Assembly (NCBI GenBank): GCA_015068245.1
Contig: SVKU01000007.1
Span: 24,098 to 88,097, forward strand
Origin: Oscillospiraceae bacterium
GTDB taxonomy: Bacteria; Bacillota; Clostridia; Oscillospirales; Oscillospiraceae
DNA length: 64,000 bases
Direction of reading: 5' to 3'
A program made the translations under genes and the position numbers. This document shows, piece after piece, positions 43,457-50,576 of the stretch. Under the pieces are notes generated by a model. It was not told the DNA's origin. It saw nothing but the letters and a program-made list of their open reading frames with translations, and searched no databases. Each line of letters opens with the position of its first letter. Within the stretch, counting starts at the first letter, position 1.

Positions 43457-43947
43457 ATGTGAATGATGTAAAGGAAAAAATCAATAAGGCGATAGGTTTT
43501 TTTGAAAAATACAAACTTGCCCTGATAGTACTGGTGATAGGGCTGGTGCTTATCAGCTTTCCGACGACGAAGAAAACGGAGGAAAAAGCAATAGTCACCG
43601 AAACCGAGCAGATGCCGGAAGATCAGTTGGAAGAAAAACTGCAAAGGGTGCTGCAGCAGATAGACGGAGCGGGCAGAGTGGAGGTGGTGCTGACTGTAAA
43701 GGAAAGTCAGCAGAAAATACTTGCCAGCGATGAAACGGAATCTGAATCAAGGACGGTTACGGTACAGAGCAGTGACGGAACCGAAACGGTGACGGTTAAA
43801 AGTCTTTATCCTGTGTACCGTGGAGCACTTGTGGTATGCGACGGTGCCGACGATCAAAAGGTGAAGCTGGATATTGTAACGTCCGTAGCGGCACTGACCG
43901 GGCTTGGCACTGACAAAATTACAGTTGTCAAAATGAAAATAACATAA
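43453..43947 (+). CDS. spoIIIAG: Stage III sporulation protein AG
   Basis: 164 residues. I choose GTG 43453, which overlaps the spoIIIAF stop (GTGA) with AGGAG five bases upstream; GTG 43447 and 43459 are alternatives. One membrane helix (YKLALIVLVIGLVLISFP), then a ring-building domain with QQIDGAGRVEVVLTVKESQQKILA and a C-terminal VVCDGADDQKVKLDIVTSVAALTGLGTDKITVVKM. In Bacillus SpoIIIAG makes a large ring in the intermembrane space. Confidence 0.94.
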   Translation: MNVNDVKEKINKAIGFFEKYKLALIVLVIGLVLISFPTTKKTEEKAIVTETEQMPEDQLEEKLQRVLQQIDGAGRVEVVLTVKESQQKILASDETESESRTVTVQSSDGTETVTVKSLYPVYRGALVVCDGADDQKVKLDIVTSVAALTGLGTDKITVVKMKIT

Positions 43948-43962
43948 TCTGGAGGTAAGCAA

Positions 43963-44544
43963 ATGAAATCATGGAAAAGAAACGCAGTGGTGGCAACGGT
44001 GCTGCTTTTCGTGTGCGTTGGCATCTATCTGAACTGGACTTACAACAGTGAGGATACGCCGGTGCTGACCGATACCCTGGACGCAGAAACCGTTCTGGGA
44101 GAAGCAACGCTGGTGATAAACGATGCGTCGGAAGACATTCTTTTGACTGCAGCAGAAGAAGTGCTGGAGACAGATGCCGACGTGGCAGATTACTTTGCAG
44201 GAGTTCGGTTGTCGCGTCAGGAAGCACGGGACAGTGCCATCGAAATGCTTCAGGAAGCCGCTGCATATACGGAGGATCCGATGGATGACACTATGTCATC
44301 AGCTGCTGCTGACCTTGAGGCTATGGTCAGAACTGCCCTTGATGAGGCGCAGATAGAGAGCCTGGTCATATCCAAGGGATATGCAGACTGTGTTGCGTTT
44401 TGCACCGATGATGGAATATCCCTTGCGGTGGCTTCCCCTGCAAACGGGCTTACCGAACAGGACGTGGCAAAGCTGACCGATATCGTTACCGAAGAAACAG
44501 AGTATTCTGCTGCCATGCTGAAAATAATCGAAGTGGGTGGATAA
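43963..44544 (+). CDS. spoIIIAH: Stage III sporulation protein AH
   Basis: 193 residues, strong GGAGG. N-terminal membrane helix (AVVATVLLFVCVGIYLNWTY), a variable acidic segment, and a YscJ/FliF-like domain with FAGVRLSRQEARDSAIEMLQEAA and VISKGYADCVAFCTDDGISLAVAS. It partners forespore SpoIIQ across the septum. Last gene of the operon; an unusual stem-loop array follows. Confidence 0.96.
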   Translation: MKSWKRNAVVATVLLFVCVGIYLNWTYNSEDTPVLTDTLDAETVLGEATLVINDASEDILLTAAEEVLETDADVADYFAGVRLSRQEARDSAIEMLQEAAAYTEDPMDDTMSSAAADLEAMVRTALDEAQIESLVISKGYADCVAFCTDDGISLAVASPANGLTEQDVAKLTDIVTEETEYSAAMLKIIEVGG

Positions 44545-44547
44545 AAC

Positions 44548-44824
44548 AAAGAGCTGCAAAATGCAACGCATTTTGCAGCTCTTCAGCGTGTCAAAATAGT
44601 CTTTCAGACCATTTTGACACGAGTTTTTGCAGTTTGCTGCAGCGCACTCCGAAGAATGCTTTGCATTCTTCCTCGCACGTTTGCAAACTGAGCAGAGAAA
44701 TTTCCGACATACATGCTGACGGAAATTTCATATTGGACTTTTTTCGCTGACTTTGTCAGCGAACTCTACGAGGTTTTTTGACAGGCTCAAAGAGCTGCAA
44801 AATGCAACGCATTTTGCAGCTCTT
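44548..44824. repeat. Stem-loop array bounded by an exact 36-nt duplication
   Basis: The same 36-base perfect hairpin (AAAGAGCTGCAAAATGC... and its complement) lies at 44548-44583 and 44789-44824. Between them are further hairpins: GTGTCAAAAT/ATTTTGACAC (44588-44620, with inner AGTCT/AGACC pairing), GAAGAATGC/GCATTCTTC (44651-44671) inside a GTTTGC/GCAAAC frame, GAAATTTCCG/CGGAAATTTC (44697-44729) and TTCGCTGAC/GTCAGCGAA (44743-44763). It fills the 293-base gap between convergent spoIIIAH and a lipoprotein gene; no ORF is supported. The outer hairpins can act as terminators for the two genes. Confidence 0.88.
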
Positions 44825-44837
44825 GTTATTTGGTATA

Positions 44838-45713
44838 TCAGCTGGGACCGCCGGGACCACCGCTGTTGCTGGACCAGGATCTGGTACCGGTGTATTCGCT
44901 GGTGGAGTAAATAAACTCGTTGGTCAGGAACTTGTATCCCGTATCGGATTTTTCAAGGGAGAAACGACCGAAAACAACGTCGGAATCGCCGCCCTGAGTT
45001 TTTATGTAAGACATGGAAAGGTTTCCGTCGGGATCCACATAGCCGCTGTTCAGAGTGACTTTGCTGATGCCGGAATCCTCTGTGGAAAGATACCATGCAT
45101 CATATGCGGAAACATAGGTGAACTCATCAAAGTCGGTCTCCAGTGAGTCAAGAGTCAGTCCTGTGTAGGCTTCCAGGAAGCTGCTTGCCTGCTGGGAGGT
45201 GACTTTTGTAATGTAGCAATCGTCGTCGGCAGCTATGCCTGCAGCTTCGAGAACTGCACGTTCATCTTCGGAAAGTTCACGGGCGCTGACCTTGCTGAAA
45301 TCACCGGTGATAATACCTTCACGGAACAGGTCATCAGGGTCGATAGCTTTGGCAGATTCGTACTCAGTCATAACGAATACGTCTGCACCGCCGTCGCTGA
45401 ACAGATCGCTGATGGTTTCCAAATCGGCCTTTTCAATGGCATCGTAGGGAACATTTGAGGTTTTGGCGGCAGCTTCCTGCCGGTTGCCCATGGGAGGTGC
45501 CTGCATTTGGGGCTGGCGCATTTGAGTATCGTTGGAAGCCTGATAAACAGTGCTGCTCGGTGTTTCGGAGGCTTCGGTTCCGTTTTTGTCCTCGGCGGCA
45601 GTTTCATCACCGCAGCCGGCAAAAAGCAGTACAAACGCAAAAACCAGGCAAAGAATTGAAAGTGCGTGTTTTGAGTTGTATTTATAAATGGCCAAAATGC
45701 TTCGTCCTTTCAT
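44838..45713 (-). CDS. Lipoprotein of unknown function
   Basis: 291 residues from ATG 45713, which lacks a ribosome site; a TTG at 45695 with AAAGGA nine bases upstream is a credible alternative. Signal peptide with lipobox LLFAGC (Cys34), then an acidic low-complexity segment with Met/Gln/Pro (MRQPQMQAPPMGNRQ) and a roughly 200-residue domain (NVPYDAIEKADLETISDLFSDGGADVFVMTEYE... to FLTNEFIYSTSEYTG). It ends SSNSGGPGGPS. Cell-surface anchored; family not recognised. It is inserted between spoIIIAH and asp23 on the opposite strand. Confidence 0.78.
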   Translation of the reverse strand: MKGRSILAIYKYNSKHALSILCLVFAFVLLFAGCGDETAAEDKNGTEASETPSSTVYQASNDTQMRQPQMQAPPMGNRQEAAAKTSNVPYDAIEKADLETISDLFSDGGADVFVMTEYESAKAIDPDDLFREGIITGDFSKVSARELSEDERAVLEAAGIAADDDCYITKVTSQQASSFLEAYTGLTLDSLETDFDEFTYVSAYDAWYLSTEDSGISKVTLNSGYVDPDGNLSMSYIKTQGGDSDVVFGRFSLEKSDTGYKFLTNEFIYSTSEYTGTRSWSSNSGGPGGPS

Positions 45714-45876
45714 AAGTGTATTCTGACAGGGGAATTTCCTGCAAATTACAGTATCTATTTTACACTTATTACCCGCAAAATCAACAAGAAATATTCAAAT
45801 GTTGGAATTTTGCCATAAAATGTGTGTGACATTCATGTCATAAGGTTTCGCAAAAACGACTTCCGCCAAAAATGTG

Positions 45877-45904
45877 TTGTTTTTTTTTGATGTTGTGGTA
45901 CAAT
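45877..45904 (+). promoter_or_regulatory. Promoter of the asp23-nusB region
   Basis: TTGTTT (45877-45882), 16-base spacer, TACAAT (45899-45904) preceded by an extended TGG. It lies 36 bases before the asp23 start. Confidence 0.65.
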
Positions 45905-45940
45905 AGACGGGTAAATACGAATCAAAGGAGGTCGCCGTCA

Positions 45941-46309
45941 ATGAGCGAAAATAAAGAATACCTGACCACGATTGAAGACAGCGGCAGCATAAACATATCC
46001 GAAGAGGTGGTGGGATCCATCGCTTCCATAGCCCTTGGCGAGGTTGAAGGCGTTGCCGGTCTGGCAGCAGGTATGGGCGCCGAACTTGCAGAAAAGTTTG
46101 GCCGCAAGAGCACATCAAAGGGCGTTAAGCTGCTCATTACCGAAGAAGAGATCCGTATCGACTGCTTCATAATGGTCAAATACGGTTATGCTATCCAGGA
46201 TGTTGCGGCATCTGTGCAGGAGGCTGTTGCCAACGCAGTCGAGTCTATGACCGGGCTGAAGGTAACCATGGTAAATGTTTCCGTAGTCGGCATCGCATTC
46301 GACAAATAA
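45941..46309 (+). CDS. Asp23/Gls24 family envelope stress protein (YqhY-like)
   Basis: 122 residues from ATG 45941, with AAAGGAGG upstream. DUF322/Asp23 signature: GSINISEEVVGSIASIALGEVEGVAGLA, then VKLLITEEEIRIDCFIMVKYGYAIQDVAASVQEAVANAVESMTGLKVTMVNV. It precedes nusB, as YqhY does in Bacillus, where it is linked to fatty-acid synthesis control. The usual accBC genes are absent between spoIIIAH and this gene. A terminator separates it from nusB. Confidence 0.93.
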   Translation: MSENKEYLTTIEDSGSINISEEVVGSIASIALGEVEGVAGLAAGMGAELAEKFGRKSTSKGVKLLITEEEIRIDCFIMVKYGYAIQDVAASVQEAVANAVESMTGLKVTMVNVSVVGIAFDK

Positions 46310-46332
46310 ATAATGTAAATATTCTTTTAAAT

Positions 46333-46367
46333 AAACCCCCAATATTCATTTTGGGGGTTTATTTTTT
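46333..46367 (+). terminator. Terminator after asp23
   Basis: AAACCCCC (46333-46340) pairs with GGGGGTTT (46353-46360), followed by ATTTTTTT. Confidence 0.9.
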
Positions 46368-46446
46368 TCGTTGTTTTGTATATAATCGTGTTGTATGCAT
46401 TAAAAATATGCAATCTTATACATTAAAGTTTGTGAGGAGAAGAATT

Positions 46447-46893
46447 ATGACACGATCCGCCGCAAGAGAGATCGCAGTACATTTTTCATATGAAGCAGCT
46501 TTCTCCGGCAGCACTGCCGATGAACTGCTGGCACAGAGACTGGACGGCGAATACTATCCTTCCCTTTCCGGTGAGGCAGATGTTTACCTCGAAAAGCCCG
46601 ATGAAAGGCAGAGAAAATATATTGTTCGCCTTGTTAAAGGTGTGTGTGAGCACGCCGCCGAACTGGACGGATATATTGCCAAGTATTCAATTGGCTGGGA
46701 CTTCGGCCGCATTTCTGCCGTTTCATGTGCAATCATGCGTGTAGCCATGTATGAAGTTCTGTATATGGAGGATATCCCCAACGGAGTTGCCATCAGTGAA
46801 GCTGTTGAAATAACCAGAAAGTACGAAAACGAAGATACCGTATCCTTTGTCAACGGTATTCTCGGCACCTTTGTACGGAGCGAAGTACAGTGA
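46447..46893 (+). CDS. nusB: Transcription antitermination factor NusB
   Basis: 148 residues from ATG 46447 (MTRSAAREIAVHFSYEAAFSG), GAGGAG upstream. All-helical NusB fold: DERQRKYIVRLVKGVCEHAAELDGYIAKYSIGWDFGRISAVSCAIMRVAMYEVLYMEDIPNGVAI, split over helices 3-6, then ISEAVEITRKYENEDTVSFVNGILG. It binds boxA with NusE for rRNA antitermination. First in the long housekeeping operon; the stop overlaps the next start. Confidence 0.96.
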   Translation: MTRSAAREIAVHFSYEAAFSGSTADELLAQRLDGEYYPSLSGEADVYLEKPDERQRKYIVRLVKGVCEHAAELDGYIAKYSIGWDFGRISAVSCAIMRVAMYEVLYMEDIPNGVAISEAVEITRKYENEDTVSFVNGILGTFVRSEVQ

Positions 46894-47810
46894 CAGCCGT
46901 TGGCTTTGATACCAGCAACTACACCACGTCTGTTGCGGCATATGACGGCAGCGGGATCATAAGCAGAGCACGTCTGCTGGACGTTCCCGAGGGAACCCTG
47001 GGACTTCGTCAGAGCGATGCACTGTTTATGCACGTCAAAAGGCTGCCGGAGCTTGCACAGTCACTGGCCGAAAGCCTTGGCAAGAAGATTGACGCAGTAG
47101 GTGCAAGCTCACGACCGAGAGAGGTGGAAGGCTCCTATATGCCCTGCTTTCTGGCGGGGCTTTCTCAGGCAAAGGTGCTTTCGCAGATGATGGCACTGCC
47201 GTTTTACGAGTTTTCCCATCAGCAGGGGCACATAGCTGCCGTGGCATATTCCACCGGGAACGAAGAACTGCTGAAAAAGCCGCTGCTGGCATGGCACCTT
47301 TCCGGAGGAACGACTGAACTTCTGCTGGTGCAGCCGGTAAAAAATCTGTTTGCATGCCGGATAATAGGCGGCACGTCAGACATTTCTGCCGGTCAGCTTA
47401 TAGACAGAACCGGAAAACTGTTGGGGCTGAACTTCCCTGCAGGCAAAGCGTTGGACGCTATGGCTGCGGATGTCAGAGGATTCAATGTGAAACTCAATGG
47501 CCTGAGTTTTTCCCTTTCGGGTGTGGAAAACAAGGTAATGCAGCTGAAAACTTCCGGCGCTCCCAATGAGGAGATAGCCGGTTTTACGCTTTCAACCATA
47601 GTGTCTGCGGTAAAGAGAACCACAGAAGCCGCACTCAAACAGTATGGCGACCTGCCTGTGATGTTTACCGGAGGAGTAGCTTCCAACTCCGTGCTCAGAA
47701 GAAAGATAAGCGGCGGCATATTTGCCGAACCACGTTTTTCTACCGACAATGCTTTTGGAGTGGCTGCGCTGACATATACGGCATACCAAAATGGAGATAA
47801 ACATGACTGA
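46890..47810 (+). CDS. TsaD/Kae1-like ASKHA-fold protein (clostridial paralogue)
   Basis: 306 residues, GTG start overlapping the nusB stop (GTGA). O-sialoglycoprotein-endopeptidase-like fold: GFDTSNYTTSVAAYD phosphate loop, the metal pair in FSHQQGHIAAVAYS, WHLSGGTTELLLV and FTGGVASNSVLRRKI. True TsaD makes the t6A37 tRNA modification. This shorter relative encoded between nusB and xseA in Clostridia is probably a separate paralogue whose role is not established. Whether the genome has another tsaD cannot be seen here. Confidence 0.85.
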   Translation: MTAVGFDTSNYTTSVAAYDGSGIISRARLLDVPEGTLGLRQSDALFMHVKRLPELAQSLAESLGKKIDAVGASSRPREVEGSYMPCFLAGLSQAKVLSQMMALPFYEFSHQQGHIAAVAYSTGNEELLKKPLLAWHLSGGTTELLLVQPVKNLFACRIIGGTSDISAGQLIDRTGKLLGLNFPAGKALDAMAADVRGFNVKLNGLSFSLSGVENKVMQLKTSGAPNEEIAGFTLSTIVSAVKRTTEAALKQYGDLPVMFTGGVASNSVLRRKISGGIFAEPRFSTDNAFGVAALTYTAYQNGDKHD

Positions 47811-49017
47811 AGAAATTTTCAGCGTATCGGAAATAAATGAATATATAAAAACCATGCTTGACGCAGACAGCCTTCTTTCCCGGGTATATGTTCGGGGTGA
47901 ACTGTCAAACTATAAGATGTATCCCTCCGGTCACCACTACTTTACCATGAAAGACGAAAGCGGTGCTATCCGCTGCGTCATGTTCAAAGGAGCAGCGTCA
48001 AAGCTGAAGTTCAGGCCGGAAAACGGCATGAAGGTAATTGCCTGCGGCAGAGTAACGGTGTTCCCGAGAGATGGGCAGTATCAGCTGTATTGCACATCAC
48101 TCACTGCAGACGGCATCGGAGACCTGCATGTGGCATTTGAGCAGCTGAAAGAAAAGCTGTATAAGGAAGGTCTGTTCGACCCGGCACATAAAAAGCCGCT
48201 GCCCCAGTATCCCGAAAAGATAGCCATTATAACCTCGTCAGCAGGTGCAGCTGTCCACGATATGCTGCGTATTTTGGGAAAAAGGTATCCGCTGGCCAAG
48301 GCGATAATCCTGCCGGTGCGTGTTCAGGGCGTGGAAGCACCGCCTGAAATAGTCGGAGCCATCAGATACTGCAATCGTCACAACATTGCTGACCTGATAA
48401 TTACAGGCCGAGGCGGCGGCAGTATTGAGGATCTTTGGGCGTTTAACGATGAAAGGGTGGCACGGGCAATTTTCGATTCGGAAATACCCGTTATCTCTGC
48501 AGTGGGACATGAGCCTGACGTTACCATATCAGACTATGTGGCTGACCTTCGTGCGGCAACCCCCTCCAATGCGGCGGAACTGGCCGTTCCGGACATGGCA
48601 GATCTGAAAATCCGTCTTTCTGAAGCGGAAAATGCAATGGCAAGAGCAATGCAGAAAAAGACCCAGATAGGCCGTGAACGTCTTGGCGCACTGGCTCAGT
48701 CACGGGCGCTGCAGGATCCCGGAAACTACATTGCAGACAAAAGAATGCTCCTTGACTTTACCCACAGCAGACTGTCGGCTGCGTCAAGGCAGCTTATGGA
48801 AAACAAAAAACGGGAGTTTGTCAGGCTGACGGCTACACTGGATGCCTTGAGTCCTCTCAAAGTTCTTGGCAGAGGATACTCCATCGCCAAGACAGCTTCC
48901 GGTACCATACTTAAAAACACAACAGACGCCGATATCGGCGAGAAGATAGAAATAGACCTGACTGACGGGCAGCTTGTCTGCACCGTGGACGAAAGGAAAA
49001 TCAATTATGAGCAATAA
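47803..49017 (+). CDS. xseA: Exodeoxyribonuclease VII large subunit
   Basis: 404 residues from ATG 47803 (MTEEIFSVSEINEYIKTML), GGAG seven bases upstream; overlaps the previous stop. N-terminal OB fold (LSRVYVRGELSNYKMYPSGHHYFTMKDESGAIRCVMF), catalytic core with ITSSAGAAVHDML and ITGRGGGSIEDLWAFNDE and GHEPDVTISDYVADLRAATPSNAAEL, then a long coiled coil and C-terminal GRGYSIAKTASG. It degrades single-stranded DNA with XseB. Confidence 0.97.
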   Translation: MTEEIFSVSEINEYIKTMLDADSLLSRVYVRGELSNYKMYPSGHHYFTMKDESGAIRCVMFKGAASKLKFRPENGMKVIACGRVTVFPRDGQYQLYCTSLTADGIGDLHVAFEQLKEKLYKEGLFDPAHKKPLPQYPEKIAIITSSAGAAVHDMLRILGKRYPLAKAIILPVRVQGVEAPPEIVGAIRYCNRHNIADLIITGRGGGSIEDLWAFNDERVARAIFDSEIPVISAVGHEPDVTISDYVADLRAATPSNAAELAVPDMADLKIRLSEAENAMARAMQKKTQIGRERLGALAQSRALQDPGNYIADKRMLLDFTHSRLSAASRQLMENKKREFVRLTATLDALSPLKVLGRGYSIAKTASGTILKNTTDADIGEKIEIDLTDGQLVCTVDERKINYEQ

Positions 49018-49243
49018 AGGACCTACCTTTGAAGATGCCGTAAAAAGACTTGACGAAATCGTAAAATTGCTTGAAAAGGGCGATGCACCCCTGGATAGTT
49101 CGCTTACCCTTTTTGAAGAAGGCACGGCTTTGGTAAAAATGTGCAGCAAAATGCTGGACGATGCGGAGCTGAAAGTTGTCCGCCTTATGAAAGGCAGCGA
49201 CGGTCAGCCTGTAGAACTGCCCTTTGAGGAAAGCGCACAATGA
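49007..49243 (+). CDS. xseB: Exodeoxyribonuclease VII small subunit
   Basis: 78 residues from ATG 49007, overlapping xseA by 11 bases; AAAGGA upstream. Helical hairpin with FEDAVKRLDEIVKLLEKGDAPLDSSLTLFEEGTALVKMC, the family signature. Binds XseA. The stop overlaps ispA (ATGA). Confidence 0.96.
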   Translation: MSNKGPTFEDAVKRLDEIVKLLEKGDAPLDSSLTLFEEGTALVKMCSKMLDDAELKVVRLMKGSDGQPVELPFEESAQ

Positions 49244-50115
49244 CGGTTGTTGAAAAACTGGCAGAATACTCTGCCATGACGGAACAGGCTATGGCAGAGT
49301 ATTTGCCCGCAGCGGAAATCCCGCAGGGAAAAATATCCGAAGCCATGGCATACAGCGTAAACGCAGGCGGAAAAAGACTCAGACCCGGCTTGACCCTTGA
49401 GTTTTGCCGCATATGCGGCGGCGACATCAAAGATGCATTGGCTTTTGCCTGCGCAGTGGAAATGGTTCACACCTATTCCCTTATCCACGATGACCTGCCA
49501 TGTATGGATAACGATGATTTCCGCCGAGGAAAACCCACCAACCATAAAGTGTACGGCGAAGCAATGGCAACTCTTGCCGGTGATGCGCTGCTGACTTTGG
49601 CGTTTGAAACGCTGACAAAAGCCGATCTGGATCCCGACACCATAGTAGCTGCGGTTATTGAACTGTCCCGTGCTGCAGGCGTCAGCGGTATGCTTGGCGG
49701 CCAGGTGCTGGATCTGGAAGGGGAAACAAGACCCTACACAGAGCAGGAGATAAAGCTGACTCACAACCTGAAAACAGGTGCACTGTTTGCGGCAGCCTGC
49801 AAACTGGGGTGCCTTGCTGCGGGTGCTTCCCGCCGCCAGATGAATGCGGCGGAGGCCTTTGCCAAATCCATGGGTTATGCTTTCCAGTTGAGAGATGACG
49901 TGCTTGATGTTATCGGAGATGCTGCAGAACTGGGCAAAGCTACCGGTCATGATGAAAACAAGCAGACTATCATATCTGTCAAAGGTATGGAATACTGTGA
50001 ACAGCTTATTTTGGAGCACAGTGAAAAGGCAAAAAACGCCCTTGAAGAAGGAGATTTTAATGATGTCGGCTTTTTGCGGGAACTGACCGACTGGCTGACG
50101 TCGAGGAAGATTTGA
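49240..50115 (+). CDS. ispA: Polyprenyl (farnesyl) diphosphate synthase
   Basis: 291 residues. Trans-isoprenyl synthase: first aspartate-rich motif DDLPCMDNDDFRRG (about 85), second motif FQLRDDVLDVIGD (about 213), GKRLRPGL substrate loop and LAGDALLTLAFE. Short-chain FPP/GPP synthase by position next to xseB and dxs, as in Bacillus. Supplies undecaprenyl precursors with the MEP pathway started by Dxs two genes downstream. Confidence 0.95.
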   Translation: MTVVEKLAEYSAMTEQAMAEYLPAAEIPQGKISEAMAYSVNAGGKRLRPGLTLEFCRICGGDIKDALAFACAVEMVHTYSLIHDDLPCMDNDDFRRGKPTNHKVYGEAMATLAGDALLTLAFETLTKADLDPDTIVAAVIELSRAAGVSGMLGGQVLDLEGETRPYTEQEIKLTHNLKTGALFAAACKLGCLAAGASRRQMNAAEAFAKSMGYAFQLRDDVLDVIGDAAELGKATGHDENKQTIISVKGMEYCEQLILEHSEKAKNALEEGDFNDVGFLRELTDWLTSRKI

Positions 50116-50119
50116 TTTG

Positions 50120-50563
50120 ATGAATTATGTAAACCAGTTTTTGTCCAACAGAACGTCAATGGCCTGCCTTACGGCCTGGTTTCTGGCACAGTTTATAAAA
50201 ATAATAATTGAACTCATCATATACAAAAAGCTTGATTTCAGACGCATTATGGGCAGCGGAGGTATGCCGTCGTCCCATTCTTCACTGGTGTGCTGCATGG
50301 CAGCTTCTGTGGGCAAGTATGTAGGTTTGGATCAGCCCTTGTTTGCGGTGGCTGCGGTCATGGCGTTCATAGTTATGTATGATGCCCTCAATGTTCGACG
50401 TGCTGCCGGTGAGCAGGCAAAGGTGCTCAATTATATGATGCTGAACTGGAAAGATCTGAAACCCGAGATGTTCAGCAACGAACTTAAAGAACTGCTCGGA
50501 CACACGCCTATTCAGGTGTTTGTGGGAGCGTTAATGGGTATTACTATAGGAATTTTGTTTTAA
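50120..50563 (+). CDS. Divergent PAP2-family membrane protein (YuiD-like)
   Basis: 147 residues from ATG 50120; an in-frame TTG at 50117 is less likely. About three membrane helices; the conserved GSGGMPSSHSSLVCCMAASVGK and YDALNVRRAAGEQAKVLNYM match the divergent PAP2 (YuiD) family, related to lipid phosphatases. In the isoprenoid operon it may dephosphorylate or handle prenyl phosphates (inference). Confidence 0.92.
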   Translation: MNYVNQFLSNRTSMACLTAWFLAQFIKIIIELIIYKKLDFRRIMGSGGMPSSHSSLVCCMAASVGKYVGLDQPLFAVAAVMAFIVMYDALNVRRAAGEQAKVLNYMMLNWKDLKPEMFSNELKELLGHTPIQVFVGALMGITIGILF

Positions 50564-50576
50564 AGGATAACCTGCA

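Noticed and set aside
44548..44824. Possible CRISPR array because of the exact 36-nt repeat
   Set aside because: There are only two copies, 205 bases apart, each a self-complementary hairpin, and the interval is filled by other hairpins rather than a spacer-repeat ladder.
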